Below are positions 9,382 to 17,701 of a stretch of DNA of 64,000 nt, piece after piece (the stretch's first letter is position 1; the number at the start of each line of letters is the position of its first letter). This DNA is from Planctomycetaceae bacterium (lineage in GTDB: Bacteria; Planctomycetota; Planctomycetia; Gemmatales; Gemmataceae), in contig PNLP01000013.1 of assembly GCA_013823135.1 (NCBI GenBank), forward strand, positions 62,001 through 126,000, read 5' to 3'. Below the pieces are notes generated by a model. That model did no database searches. It saw nothing but the letters and a program-made list of their open reading frames with translations, and was not told the origin of the DNA. Position numbers and translations under genes: made by a program.

Positions 9382-11016
9382 TCAGCGTTTCGGGGGGAGT
9401 TTCTTTCGCAGGTACGTGAGTGCTGTGAGGCGGTACGGGTCGGCCTCGGGGTCGTCGAAGGGCAACGCTTCGAGGCTGTCCACGGGTCGCAGCGAGTGGA
9501 GTTCGGCCTGCCGGCGCAACTCGGTGGACTTGTCCGCGGTGATCGGCACCTCCAGCCCTTCGTCCGGGCGAACGCCCCAATCGTCGGTGGGCTGGCTGTC
9601 CGGCTTCCGCTGCCGATTCTTGCCGTTGGGTCGGAGCGAGGTTCCGGTGGTGATGCGGAACTGAACCCCGGCGAACCCCGCGTCCCGCACGTTCTGAATG
9701 GATGCGCGACCGACAGTCCGCTGACCGACGACCACGCAGCGGTTGTTGTCGCGGAGTGCCGAGGCGATCAGTTCGCCGCCGCCGGTGGTTTCCTGGCCCA
9801 CGAGCAACACCAGCGGAAGATCCGAATACTGCCCGCCGCCGGGCGGGGTGAGGATCTCGCCGGCCGTTCCGGCCTGGGCCGCGTTGCGGTACTCCATCTT
9901 GGAGATCACGGAACCGTCCTTCAGGAACATGCCAGCGATCTTGGTTCCCGGATCGACGTAGCCACCGGGACACCAGCGTAAATCGAGGATCAACGCACGA
10001 CAGCCGTTCTTGGTCAGTTCCGACATCATCTCCGCGAACTTCGCATCCAGGCCGGTCTCGATCGGCCCGAGGCGGATGTAGCCGATCTTGTGCTCCCGGT
10101 CGAGCATGCAGTTCCACTTGTCCTCGGCCGTGCGAATCACGCCGAACGCACTCTCGGGCATGTAGGGGTCGGATTTCAGGGTCGCTGTGAACGGCTTCTC
10201 GGTACCACGCCGGAATGTGAACGTCCGCTCCTGAACCTTCACGCGACCGGTCGCCGGGTCGAAGACCTGCGTGGGATTTGCCAGTTGCGAGAACAGCCGG
10301 TTCGCGGTTTCAGCGGTGAGCTCGGTGCCGTTCAAGTGGGTGATCGTGTCGCCGGGCTTGACGCCGGCACGCTGTGTCGGGCTGCCGGGAATCACGCGGC
10401 GGACTCGCCAGGGAACGCCCGCGGGGCTGGGGATTGCATCGGCTTTGGGAACCGGACCGAACCAGCCGATCGCACCGAAGCGCCCGAGGGCAACGCCTTG
10501 TTCCACCTGATAAAGTGCCCAGCGAGTGCCGACCACGCCTTCGAGTTCAAGACCGACGCCGAAGTCCTGATCGACCGATGCGAAGGCGTTGATCCGGGCG
10601 CTGTACAGGCCACAGATCGGGTCGGTGGCGTGCTTGAACCCGTTCATCGCGGCGAACAGCGACTTGGCACCCGTCAGGTTCGGGTGGTCGCCAAGCAGAA
10701 CGCGAACGTCGGCGAGCACCTCAACGAGTTCGGTAGCGCTGCCGGCCCGTGCGAGTGCGGTTTTCACGTTCTCGGGAACGCCCTGACCGGCCTCGTCGTA
10801 GAGCCCACGCACTGCCGCTTCGATGAGTTCCTTCTGGTGGTCCTTCTTGGCGACGACGTAGTTCACCGCGACCTGCTCGGCGAGTTGGTACACGAGACGG
10901 GCGAAGTTCAGAGCCTGGTTGCGATCGACGAACCCGGCAGCGGGCTTGGGAATGGGCTTGGCGGGCACCGGTGCGGCGGGGCTGACCAGCAACGCGAGAG
11001 CGACGATTCCTGTCAT
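9382..11016 (-). CDS. Exported S41-family protease homologue, predicted catalytically inactive
   Basis: This 544-residue protein starts with a signal peptide (hydrophobic residues 3-14, Ala/Pro-rich after). A PDZ domain lies around 200-260 (VIPGSPTQRAGVKPGD). The S41 core is at about 300-500, with YIRLGPI, ILDLRWCPGG and LLVGQETTGGGE. C-terminal processing proteases use a Ser/Lys pair spaced by 25 residues. Here the aligned positions are G412 (in TTGGGE) and R437 (in QRTVGRAS). Both catalytic residues therefore appear substituted, which suggests a peptide-binding scaffold or regulator rather than a protease. It is divergent from the histidine phosphatase, with a 37-bp inverted repeat between them. 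Confidence 0.85.
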   Translation of the reverse strand: MTGIVALALLVSPAAPVPAKPIPKPAAGFVDRNQALNFARLVYQLAEQVAVNYVVAKKDHQKELIEAAVRGLYDEAGQGVPENVKTALARAGSATELVEVLADVRVLLGDHPNLTGAKSLFAAMNGFKHATDPICGLYSARINAFASVDQDFGVGLELEGVVGTRWALYQVEQGVALGRFGAIGWFGPVPKADAIPSPAGVPWRVRRVIPGSPTQRAGVKPGDTITHLNGTELTAETANRLFSQLANPTQVFDPATGRVKVQERTFTFRRGTEKPFTATLKSDPYMPESAFGVIRTAEDKWNCMLDREHKIGYIRLGPIETGLDAKFAEMMSELTKNGCRALILDLRWCPGGYVDPGTKIAGMFLKDGSVISKMEYRNAAQAGTAGEILTPPGGGQYSDLPLVLLVGQETTGGGELIASALRDNNRCVVVGQRTVGRASIQNVRDAGFAGVQFRITTGTSLRPNGKNRQRKPDSQPTDDWGVRPDEGLEVPITADKSTELRRQAELHSLRPVDSLEALPFDDPEADPYRLTALTYLRKKLPPKR

Positions 11017-11099
11017 GGCGTACCTTCCGGCGTGAGGACACCCTTGAGTGTCCCGCGTCGGGAGAGGGGATGCAAGACACGCTTCGTAACATTGCCTGA

Positions 11100-11214
11100 G
11101 TCAGGATTAACCACAGAGGCACGGAGACACAGAGAAAACCGGAGAGAGATTGTTCAATCAATGGAGTTCTTATTGTCTTCTCTGTGTCTCCGTGCCTCTG
11201 TGGTTAATCCTGAC
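11100..11214. repeat. 37-bp perfect inverted repeat, AGAGGCACGGAGACACAGAG type
   Basis: Arms 11100-11136 and 11178-11214 are perfect reverse complements around a 41-bp loop. The core AACCACAGAGGCACGGAGAC is of a kind I recall from intergenic regions of many unrelated bacteria, but that is memory and not a search. It occupies the space between two divergent genes and ends 31 bp before the phosphatase start, so it may overlap promoter sequence. Confidence 0.85.
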
Positions 11215-11245
11215 TTCTGGATTTTGGCTTTCCCCCGAGGTTCCG

Positions 11246-11935
11246 ATGACCCGCGAAACGAATCCTTCCCAGCTTCCCACAATCGTGTGGCTTGTCCGGC
11301 ACGCGGAGACGGCCGCGCCGACCATGTTTCACGGAGCCGAGTCGGACGTGGATCTGGGCGAACACGGCAAGCGCCAGGCGACTGCGGCAGCGGCGTGGTT
11401 CGCGGAGCGGAAGCCGACGGCGGTGATTTCATCGGCCATGATCCGGGCGCACGCCACGGCCGCCCCGATCGCCGCGGCGTGCGGGGTGACGCACCACGTC
11501 GAACCGCAACTGCACGAGCGGAAGGTGGGGCCGCTATCGCGAATGCCGCGAGCCGAGGCGGACCAGATCTGGGACAGCACGACCGCGCGCTGGGTGAATG
11601 GGGAAACGGCGTATTCCTACCCCGGCATGGAATCGTTCGACGAACTTCGCGACCGCACCCTCCCCGCGTTCAACCGGGTTGTGAACGCTCACCCCGGCGG
11701 GCGAATCGTGGTCGTGTGCCACGGTGTCGTGTGCAAGGTGTTACTGCTGAGCATCCTTCACGGGAGAAGCCCGGCCGACTGGGTGCGGATCGGCAAGATA
11801 CCCAATCTGGCAGTAAGCGAACTGTCTCCAGACGGCGAGTTGTGGCGAGCCGATCAACTGTTGTTCGTACCACCGCCAGTCGTTGCGGTGAACGCGACCC
11901 ACGCCGACCCAAGCCTGCGAAAGACGGAAGCCTGA
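11246..11935 (+). CDS. Histidine phosphatase (phosphoglycerate mutase-like) superfamily protein
   Basis: The 229 residues start at ATG 11246 with GAGG about 9 bp upstream; longer in-frame versions run through the inverted repeat. The RHG-type motif WLVRHAET (phospho-accepting H19) is at the N-terminus, followed by HERKVGPLSR (the acid/base region) and VVCHGVVCK carrying the second histidine. The protein is cytoplasmic with no signal peptide. Members hydrolyse phosphate esters such as alpha-ribazole phosphate or sugar phosphates; the substrate here is unknown. It is about 250 bp from the next gene and probably monocistronic. Confidence 0.85.
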   Translation: MTRETNPSQLPTIVWLVRHAETAAPTMFHGAESDVDLGEHGKRQATAAAAWFAERKPTAVISSAMIRAHATAAPIAAACGVTHHVEPQLHERKVGPLSRMPRAEADQIWDSTTARWVNGETAYSYPGMESFDELRDRTLPAFNRVVNAHPGGRIVVVCHGVVCKVLLLSILHGRSPADWVRIGKIPNLAVSELSPDGELWRADQLLFVPPPVVAVNATHADPSLRKTEA

Positions 11936-12192
11936 GGGGTTTCGAGCGCGTCGCGGGAGCCACGGATTTCGGCCCTGGGCGTGACGGTCTTGAGGCAGAA
12001 AAGAGAATTGGGAAATGAAAATCGCGCGCAGGTTCCGATTGTGCGGTTCGGATGAAGTACCTCCCCGGTGCGGTCGATACCTGCTGTGAGCAGTGGGCCG
12101 CGTCTGGCTGGGGATTAATCGCCGGGGGGACTTCGACCGCGAAGCGGGCGAAGCCGGCGAAGCCAGGTCGGCCCCTTGCAGGGGGAATGTGC

Positions 12193-12954
12193 ATGACCGG
12201 CGAAGAGGTGCTGGCTCCGGTGAGCGAGACAGAAACCCTCCGGCAACAGTTGCTCCAGGCTCAACGCCTGAGCAGCGTCGGCGAGTTGGCTTCGAGTATC
12301 GCCCACGAGTTCAACAACATATTAACGACGATCATTAATTCAGCGAAGCTCGGGATGCGAAACCCGGACGTCAACGACAAGCAATCGGCGTTCGAGCGAG
12401 TGGTCAAGGCGGGGCAGCGTGCCGCCGTGATCGCGAGCGGAATGCTCGGGTTCGCACGCAAGAGCGGCAACCACCGCGAGAACTGCGACATCGCCAGGCT
12501 CGTTGAGGAAGTTCACATCCTCACCGAGAAGGATCTGATGAAGCACCGCATTCACGTGGACATGAAGTTTCTCTCGCGCCCACGGGCCTGGGTGGTTCCG
12601 GGGCAGATCGAGCAAATCCTGGTCAACCTGGTGCTGAACGCCCGGCAAGCGATGCCAAACGGCGGTCGGCTCAAGATCGAAGTACGCGAAAACGCGGCGG
12701 GCGACACGGTGGAGGTGAAGGTCGCGGATACCGGCCTGGGAATCCCACCCGATCAGATGCGAAAGATCTTCGAACCGTTCTTCACGACCAAGCAACCCGA
12801 CGAATATGGTCGCGGTGGCACGGGCCTCGGCCTGAGCGTCTGCCGACAGATCATTGAACAGCACCAGGGCCGAATTCGGGTCGAAAGCGTCGTCGGCAAG
12901 GGCTCAACGTTCACGCTGAAGCTGCCGAAACGCCTGCCCGACGACCCCGAATAA
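12193..12954 (+). CDS. Soluble sensor histidine kinase (HisKA-HATPase)
   Basis: This 253-residue kinase starts at ATG 12193, preceded by AGGGGGA; ATG 12187 and an open extension to 12052 are less likely. It begins with a short coiled region (ETLRQQLLQAQRLSSVGEL). H38 in SIAHEFNNIL is the phospho-accepting histidine, QILVNLVLNARQAM is the N box, VADTGLGIPP the G1 box, FEPFFTTK the F box and GGTGLGLSV the G2 box. There is no sensor, PAS or membrane segment, so the signal must come from a partner or from cytoplasmic contact. No response regulator is adjacent. Confidence 0.9.
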   Translation: MTGEEVLAPVSETETLRQQLLQAQRLSSVGELASSIAHEFNNILTTIINSAKLGMRNPDVNDKQSAFERVVKAGQRAAVIASGMLGFARKSGNHRENCDIARLVEEVHILTEKDLMKHRIHVDMKFLSRPRAWVVPGQIEQILVNLVLNARQAMPNGGRLKIEVRENAAGDTVEVKVADTGLGIPPDQMRKIFEPFFTTKQPDEYGRGGTGLGLSVCRQIIEQHQGRIRVESVVGKGSTFTLKLPKRLPDDPE

Positions 12955-12980
12955 GTGTTGGCCCAGAATGACCTTTCTCT

Positions 12981-13006
12981 CCGCCGGGAAGTCTCGGCGG
13001 TGTTTT
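12981..13006 (+). terminator. Terminator-like hairpin after histidine kinase gene
   Basis: CCGCCG at 12981-12986 pairs with CGGCGG at 12995-13000, followed by TGTTTTC. It lies 26 bp after the stop codon, in the right place for a Rho-independent terminator, although the T-run is short. Confidence 0.5.
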
Positions 13007-13163
13007 CGCGCGCCAACTTCACAATTTCCGCGCAAGTTTTCAGAAATTCGGCGTAATCTGGAGGAAGGTGACCTGCCGTCGGACGGTCATTGGGGTGTTA
13101 CAAACGCCACCCGCACGATTCCGTTAAGGCCAACGGGAAGAGTTGCATCTCAAGGAACTGCCC

Positions 13164-14024
13164 ATGTTCGCTATTTCACGGTGGTCGTTTCGAGCAATCG
13201 CCACGGCAGCCTTACTCGGGGCTTTCGCAGAGTCTGCGTCGGCCCAGGTAGTTCTACCCCAGCCGAACCGGAACCCGATTGTGATTCCTCAGGGGCCACG
13301 GATTCCTGTTTCCGGAATCCCGCAACAGCCCCGGCTGAACCCGATCCGCGTAATGCCGCAGGTCAACACCTTCCCGGGGTTCCCGAACTACCAACCCGTC
13401 AATCCGTTTGGCCCGACGCTGAACAACCCGTTTGCAACTCCGGCTTTCGTGAACCCGCAGCCGTTCAACCCGTTCAACAACCCACTGGTGAACAACAACC
13501 CGTTCATCAACAACAACCCGTTCATCAACAACAACCCGTTCATCAACAACAACCCGTTCATCAACAACAACCCGTTCATCAACAACAACCCGTTCATTCT
13601 GAATCCGTTCATCAACAACCCGTTCAACAACCCGTTCGTGAACAATAACCCGTTCAATAACCCCTTCAACAACCCGTTCGTGAACCCGGTGAATCCGTTC
13701 GTGCAGCCGATCAACCCGTTCGCGTTCAACCCGTTCGTGCAGCCGATCAACCCGTTCATCCAGCCCATCAACCCGATCAACCCGTTCGTGCAGCCCGCGG
13801 TTGGATTCGCCCCGCCGGCTCGAGCACACCAACCGGGAACGCTGGTTTACGGGGGACCGAACACGTTCGTGAACAACGCGACGGGGTCAGTGGTCCAACC
13901 AATCACGGGGACCACGTTCGCCGACGGCACGAAGTTCTACCGCTTCCCCGTCGTCGAGAATCCGATTCCGGGTGTCTTCGCGCGACCGAATTTCAACAGC
14001 CCGTTCACCCCGTATGTGTGGTGA
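13164..14024 (+). CDS. Exported NPF-repeat protein
   Basis: The 286 residues start at ATG 13164 with AAGGA 7 bp upstream. Residues 1-28 form a signal peptide ending ESASAQ. The body is Asn/Pro/Phe-rich low complexity: about 20 NPF tripeptides between residues 70 and 215, including six tandem NNNPFI units encoded by a near-perfect 18-bp DNA repeat at 13491-13598. The C-terminal 80 residues are not repetitive (TKFYRFPVVENPIPGVF). No known family is recognised. NPF is the ligand motif of eukaryotic EH domains, but an exported bacterial protein need not share that use. A structural or surface role is a guess. The gene ends at a terminator. Confidence 0.75.
   Translation: MFAISRWSFRAIATAALLGAFAESASAQVVLPQPNRNPIVIPQGPRIPVSGIPQQPRLNPIRVMPQVNTFPGFPNYQPVNPFGPTLNNPFATPAFVNPQPFNPFNNPLVNNNPFINNNPFINNNPFINNNPFINNNPFINNNPFILNPFINNPFNNPFVNNNPFNNPFNNPFVNPVNPFVQPINPFAFNPFVQPINPFIQPINPINPFVQPAVGFAPPARAHQPGTLVYGGPNTFVNNATGSVVQPITGTTFADGTKFYRFPVVENPIPGVFARPNFNSPFTPYVW
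13491..13598 (+). repeat. 18-bp tandem repeat inside NPF gene (6 units)
   Basis: Units start at 13491, 13509, 13527, 13545, 13563 and 13581. Each begins AACAACAACCCGTTCAT and encodes NNNPFI. They are nearly identical at the DNA level, so the array probably expands and contracts by slippage or recombination. Confidence 0.9.
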
Positions 14025-14042
14025 GGTTGGAACAGACCGAAC

Positions 14043-14086
14043 AGAAACCCGGCTGGGAATGCCCGAGCCGGGTTTCTTCTGTTTTT
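14043..14086 (+). terminator. Terminator after NPF-repeat gene
   Basis: AGAAACCCGGCT (14043-14054) pairs with AGCCGGGTTTCT (14066-14077), followed by TCTGTTTTT. The spacing and T-run fit a Rho-independent terminator for the plus-strand gene; it may serve the convergent minus-strand gene as well. Confidence 0.75.
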
Positions 14087-14097
14087 CACTCCGCGTT

Positions 14098-14649
14098 TCA
14101 CTGATTTCGAAGCAGACGGAAGAACTCTCGCATCCACGCCGGGTTATCGTGCCAGGTCCGGCACGTGACGAGGTTGCCCGTCACGAGCACTTCGCGGTCG
14201 AGATAGATGCCGCCCGAGAACTCGCAGTCCAGTTTGCACTTCGCAACCGTGGTTACTTCTTTCCCGCGAATCACGTCGGCGGCCGCAAGGATCTCGATTC
14301 CGTGACAGACCGACGCCACCGGCTTGTTCGCCGCGAACAGCGCCTTGGTGATGCGAAGCAAATCCTCGTCGTACCGCAGATACTCGGGAGCACGGCCGCC
14401 GGTGATGACCATGCCCGCCAGCTCGGCCGGGTTCACATCGCGGAACGCCGTATCCGCGGTGAGCATGTAGCCCTTGCTTTCCTGTGTGATGTCCCACCCG
14501 GCCGGCTTTTCGTGGAGCACGAGGTTGTACGGCCGCGCTTCGGGGCCAGCGACCACTACGCGGTAGCCTTCTTCACGCAGGCGGAACATGGGGTAGAACG
14601 TGTCGAGAACCTCGGCGGCATCGCCGATCGGCATGAGGATCGTTTTCAC
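14098..14649 (-). CDS. DJ-1/PfpI family protein (class I glutamine amidotransferase-like)
   Basis: The 183 residues start at GTG 14649. The conserved acid E13 and the nucleophile elbow VASVCHGIEIL with C115-H116 match the DJ-1/PfpI fold, and VITGGRAPEYLR precedes it as in the family. Members act as peptidases, glyoxalases/deglycases or chaperones in the cytoplasm; sequence alone does not choose among these. It is divergent from mobA, with 67 bp between the starts. Confidence 0.85.
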   Translation of the reverse strand: MKTILMPIGDAAEVLDTFYPMFRLREEGYRVVVAGPEARPYNLVLHEKPAGWDITQESKGYMLTADTAFRDVNPAELAGMVITGGRAPEYLRYDEDLLRITKALFAANKPVASVCHGIEILAAADVIRGKEVTTVAKCKLDCEFSGGIYLDREVLVTGNLVTCRTWHDNPAWMREFFRLLRNQ

Positions 14650-14716
14650 ATGAACTCTCGGGAGGGTAGATTGGTCTTGTCATAATAGTGGCCCGACAGC
14701 GCCCGAAGGATACGCG

Positions 14717-15319
14717 ATGAAAGTTGGGGGAATCATCCTGTGCGGTGGGCGGTCGTCGCGCATGGGGCAACCCAAGGCGTGGCTGCCGTTCGGCGACGAA
14801 ACGATGCTCCAGCGAACCGTGCGAGTGTTGCGTGAAGTGGTTCACCCGGTCATCGTCGTGGCGGCACCCGAGCAGGACGTTCCCGAGCTACCCCCAGATG
14901 TTGCGATTGTTCGCGACGAGATCGAAGGCAAGGGACCGCTCGGCGGACTGGCCGCGGGACTGACCGCACTGAATGGCGTGGTCGATGCGGTGTACCTCTC
15001 GGCGTGCGACGTGCCGTTCCTGAAGCCCGAGTTCGTGCGACGAGTGTTGGAACTGCTGGGCGAAGCGTCGGTCGCGGTGCCGCGAGTCGGTGACTACTTT
15101 CACCCACTCGCAACCGTGTACCGTGTATCGGTTTTGCCGCACGTTCGCGAACTGCTCGCTGCCGACAGGCTGCGACCACCGTTCCTGTTCGACGTGGTGT
15201 CGACCCGCATTATCGAGCCGCATGAACTTGCGGATGTGGACCCGGACTTCCGCTCGCTCCGAAACGTGAACACTCCGGACGAATACGGGGCAGCCTTGAA
15301 AGCGATGAGTGATGTTTAG
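14717..15319 (+). CDS. mobA: Molybdenum cofactor guanylyltransferase
   Basis: The 200-residue protein starts with LCGGRSSRMGQPKAWLPF, the nucleotidyltransferase signature of MobA, which attaches GMP to molybdopterin. SACDVPFL carries the metal-binding Asp and NVNTPDE near the C-terminus is the usual end motif. AAGGAT precedes the ATG. No other cofactor gene is adjacent. The last codons and the stop lie inside the left arm of a 34-bp palindrome (15309-15391), so the C-terminus may have been set by that element. Confidence 0.9.
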   Translation: MKVGGIILCGGRSSRMGQPKAWLPFGDETMLQRTVRVLREVVHPVIVVAAPEQDVPELPPDVAIVRDEIEGKGPLGGLAAGLTALNGVVDAVYLSACDVPFLKPEFVRRVLELLGEASVAVPRVGDYFHPLATVYRVSVLPHVRELLAADRLRPPFLFDVVSTRIIEPHELADVDPDFRSLRNVNTPDEYGAALKAMSDV

Positions 15320-15391
15320 CGTCAGCCCCAACGGGGCTGCGCCGACGAACAAATGAAGCGCAGCCCCGTTGGGGCTGACGCTAAACATCAC
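15309..15391. repeat. 34-bp perfect palindrome, GTTTAGCG-tip family
   Basis: Arms 15309-15342 and 15358-15391 are perfect reverse complements with a 15-bp loop. They contain GTTTAGCGTCAGCCCC and its complement. Elements with the same GTTTAGCG/CGCTAAAC tips but different inner sequence are at 38160-38219 and 63857-63914. It overlaps the end of mobA and may stop its transcript. Confidence 0.85.
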
Positions 15392-15432
15392 TAAATCACA
15401 CATCACTTGTTACTCATGAGCGAGACCACGAC

Positions 15433-16587
15433 ATGCATCCACACAAGCCGAGCTACGACCGCCACGGCGGGAACGAAGCCAACAAAGACTTCCTGCACAA
15501 GATCAGCCGACAGAAGATCGACCCGCCTGCCGTCGGTCCTGGTGTCTCCGCAGCCGACTTGCTGGATTCCGTGTTCCTGTCCTACAACGCGGGGCGCCTC
15601 CGCGAAGGCTGCCAGCTCTTCGTGCGCAAGATGCTCGCGGACAACGGCACGGTCGGGCTAGCGCTCAGCGGCGCTCTCACGCCCGCCGGGTTGGGCATGT
15701 CGTGCCTCGTGCCTCTGATCGAGGCCGGGTTCATCGACTGGATCGTCTCGACCGGCGCGAACCTGTACCACGATGTGCATTACGCACTCGGAATGGACCT
15801 CTATCAGGCTGGCCCGAACCTGCCGGACCTGGAACTGCGTGAGAACCAGGTCATCCGCATCTACGACATCATTTTCGACTACGAGAACCTGCTCGGCACC
15901 GACAAGTTCTTCCGCAAACTGTGCCGCGGCGAAGCATTCCAACAAACGATGGGCACGGCCGAGTTCCACAACCTCGTCGGCAAGTATATCGCGGAGGGCG
16001 AACAGCACGCCGGTCGCGTCGGCAAGAGCCTGCTCGGCGCGGCGTATCGCTGTGGCGTGCCGGTGTTCACCAGTTCGCCGGGCGATAGCAGCATCGGTAT
16101 GAACCTCGCCGCGCTCATGCTCGAAGGCGGGAAGTTGCGTATCGACCCACTGCGGGACGTGAACCAGAGCGCCAGCATCGTGTGGGACGCGAAGACGAGC
16201 GGCGGCACGAGTTCCGTGTTCATCCTCGGCGGCGGCTCGCCCAAGAACTTCATGCTGCAAACAGAGCCGCAGATTCAGGAAGTGCTGGGGCTGGCCGAAG
16301 CCGGGCACGACTACTTCTTGCAGTTCACGGACGCCCGCCCCGACACCGGCGGCCTGAGCGGCGCGACTCCGAGCGAAGCCATGACCTGGGGCAAGGTGGA
16401 CCCCGAGAAGCTACCCGACTCCGTAACGTGCTACATCGACTCGACTGCCGCGTTGCCGTTGCTGACCGCGTACAGCTTGACTCGCTGCGAGAAGCGCCCG
16501 CTGAAGCGACTCTTCGACAAGTTCCCGGAGTTGACCCGTCGCCTGGAAGCCGGTTACGCTGAGACACAGGCCAAGCGGGCGGAGTGA
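15433..16587 (+). CDS. Deoxyhypusine synthase family protein
   Basis: The 384 residues are full length for the family. Conserved blocks include [10 protein letters not shown] (106-115), SSPGDSS (214-220), [10 protein letters not shown] (265-274) and [16 protein letters not shown]321 in AMTWGKV matches the lysine that carries the aminobutyl intermediate in deoxyhypusine synthase. Bacteria lack eIF5A, so homologues of this type are thought to make polyamines such as homospermidine or spermidine by aminobutyl or aminopropyl transfer; which one is made here is inference. The protein is cytoplasmic. It is followed after 19 bp by the exported protease gene, so the two are probably co-transcribed although no functional link is obvious. 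Confidence 0.88.
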   Translation: MHPHKPSYDRHGGNEANKDFLHKISRQKIDPPAVGPGVSAADLLDSVFLSYNAGRLREGCQLFVRKMLADNGTVGLALSGALTPAGLGMSCLVPLIEAGFIDWIVSTGANLYHDVHYALGMDLYQAGPNLPDLELRENQVIRIYDIIFDYENLLGTDKFFRKLCRGEAFQQTMGTAEFHNLVGKYIAEGEQHAGRVGKSLLGAAYRCGVPVFTSSPGDSSIGMNLAALMLEGGKLRIDPLRDVNQSASIVWDAKTSGGTSSVFILGGGSPKNFMLQTEPQIQEVLGLAEAGHDYFLQFTDARPDTGGLSGATPSEAMTWGKVDPEKLPDSVTCYIDSTAALPLLTAYSLTRCEKRPLKRLFDKFPELTRRLEAGYAETQAKRAE

Positions 16588-16606
16588 TCCACGAAAGGGT
16601 GCAGCG

Positions 16607-17581
16607 ATGTCTCGACTCTTGCTGTTCGTTCTCGTCGCGGGAATCGCAGCGGTTCCTGCCGCGGCGCAGTCGCCGAAGGCAGAACCGCCCGCCAAGCCCT
16701 GGTTCGTTGACGATACCAAGCTCCTCGAAGAGTTCATGGAGAAGCTCACCGTCCTTGCCAAGGATGGGAAGTGCCTCAATCACGAGAAGCTCGCCGCGAA
16801 GATGAAATCCGGAACCAAGGCGAAGGTTGCTCTCACCAAGCCGCGCGACAAAGCACTGTCACCCGAAGAGATCTACAAGGCCGTGCTGCCAAGCGTGTTC
16901 GTGGTCGGAAGCGTCTACAAGGACAAGGATGGCGACTGGCAAGACGGACTCTACGCCACGGCGTGGGTCGCGGCCGCCGACGGGGTTCTTGTCACCAACT
17001 GGCACGTTTTCGAGGAACTGGAACCCGAAGAAATGTTCGGGGCCGTCGACCACAAGGGAACCGTTTACCCCGTGATCGACTTCCTCGGCGGCGACAAGAC
17101 CGCCGACGTGGCCATCTTCCGCATCGACGCGAAGGGGCTCATACCGCTCCCCGTTGCCGACGACTACGCACCCGTCGGGTCATGGGTCGGCGTGCTGAGT
17201 CACCCCGGCGATAACTTCTACGTGTTCACCACGGGTGCCGTCACCCGCTACAGCACCAACAAGTCCGAGGACGGTAAACGCGAACGCTGGATGGGTCTGA
17301 CAGCAGAGTATGCTGGTGGGTCGAGCGGCTCACCCGTGCTGAACCGTTACGGATCTGTTGTGGGGATGGCCGCGTTGACTCTGACGATTGAGGACGGGAA
17401 GCAAGGACCGAACCCCATTCAGGGCCGACGATTGCTCCGCGAGAAACCGCAGATCGCCCCACCGCCGCGTGAGAAGCCCGACCCCAAGGGCGACATGAAA
17501 CCACCGCCCTCGATGACGGTTCAGATGGTTCTGAAGATGGCCGTGCCGGGGCCAACTATCCTCAAATCGTTTGCAAAGTGA
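16607..17581 (+). CDS. Exported trypsin-like serine protease
   Basis: The 324 residues start at ATG 16607 with AAGGG upstream. Residues 1-20 are a signal peptide. The chymotrypsin-fold triad is readable: H133 in VTNWHVF, D167 in TADVAIF and S240 in GGSSGSPV. No PDZ domain follows; instead the tail is Pro-rich (residues 285-305). This resembles a DegP/HtrA protease core without PDZ domains, acting in the periplasm or at the surface. The region before the protease core (22-85) is charged and helical. Confidence 0.85.
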   Translation: MSRLLLFVLVAGIAAVPAAAQSPKAEPPAKPWFVDDTKLLEEFMEKLTVLAKDGKCLNHEKLAAKMKSGTKAKVALTKPRDKALSPEEIYKAVLPSVFVVGSVYKDKDGDWQDGLYATAWVAAADGVLVTNWHVFEELEPEEMFGAVDHKGTVYPVIDFLGGDKTADVAIFRIDAKGLIPLPVADDYAPVGSWVGVLSHPGDNFYVFTTGAVTRYSTNKSEDGKRERWMGLTAEYAGGSSGSPVLNRYGSVVGMAALTLTIEDGKQGPNPIQGRRLLREKPQIAPPPREKPDPKGDMKPPPSMTVQMVLKMAVPGPTILKSFAK

Positions 17582-17701
17582 TCAGACCCACTTGCGGACC
17601 GGCGAGTTCAGATTAGCGTATGGGTGGTGTCTGCCCCGGTGACGGGGATGTGGCAACGGGGGGAGGCCGGCGAAGGCGGGCGCTCCCCCACTTCATTTCA
17701 A

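Noticed and set aside
10090..12018. A 642-codon plus-strand frame spanning the S41 gene, the inverted repeat and the phosphatase gene
   Set aside because: It overlaps two well-supported genes in other frames and crosses a 37-bp palindrome; composition is that of a shadow frame.
13491..13598. CRISPR-like regular repeat
   Set aside because: The 18-bp units are directly adjacent without spacers and are in frame with the NPF protein.
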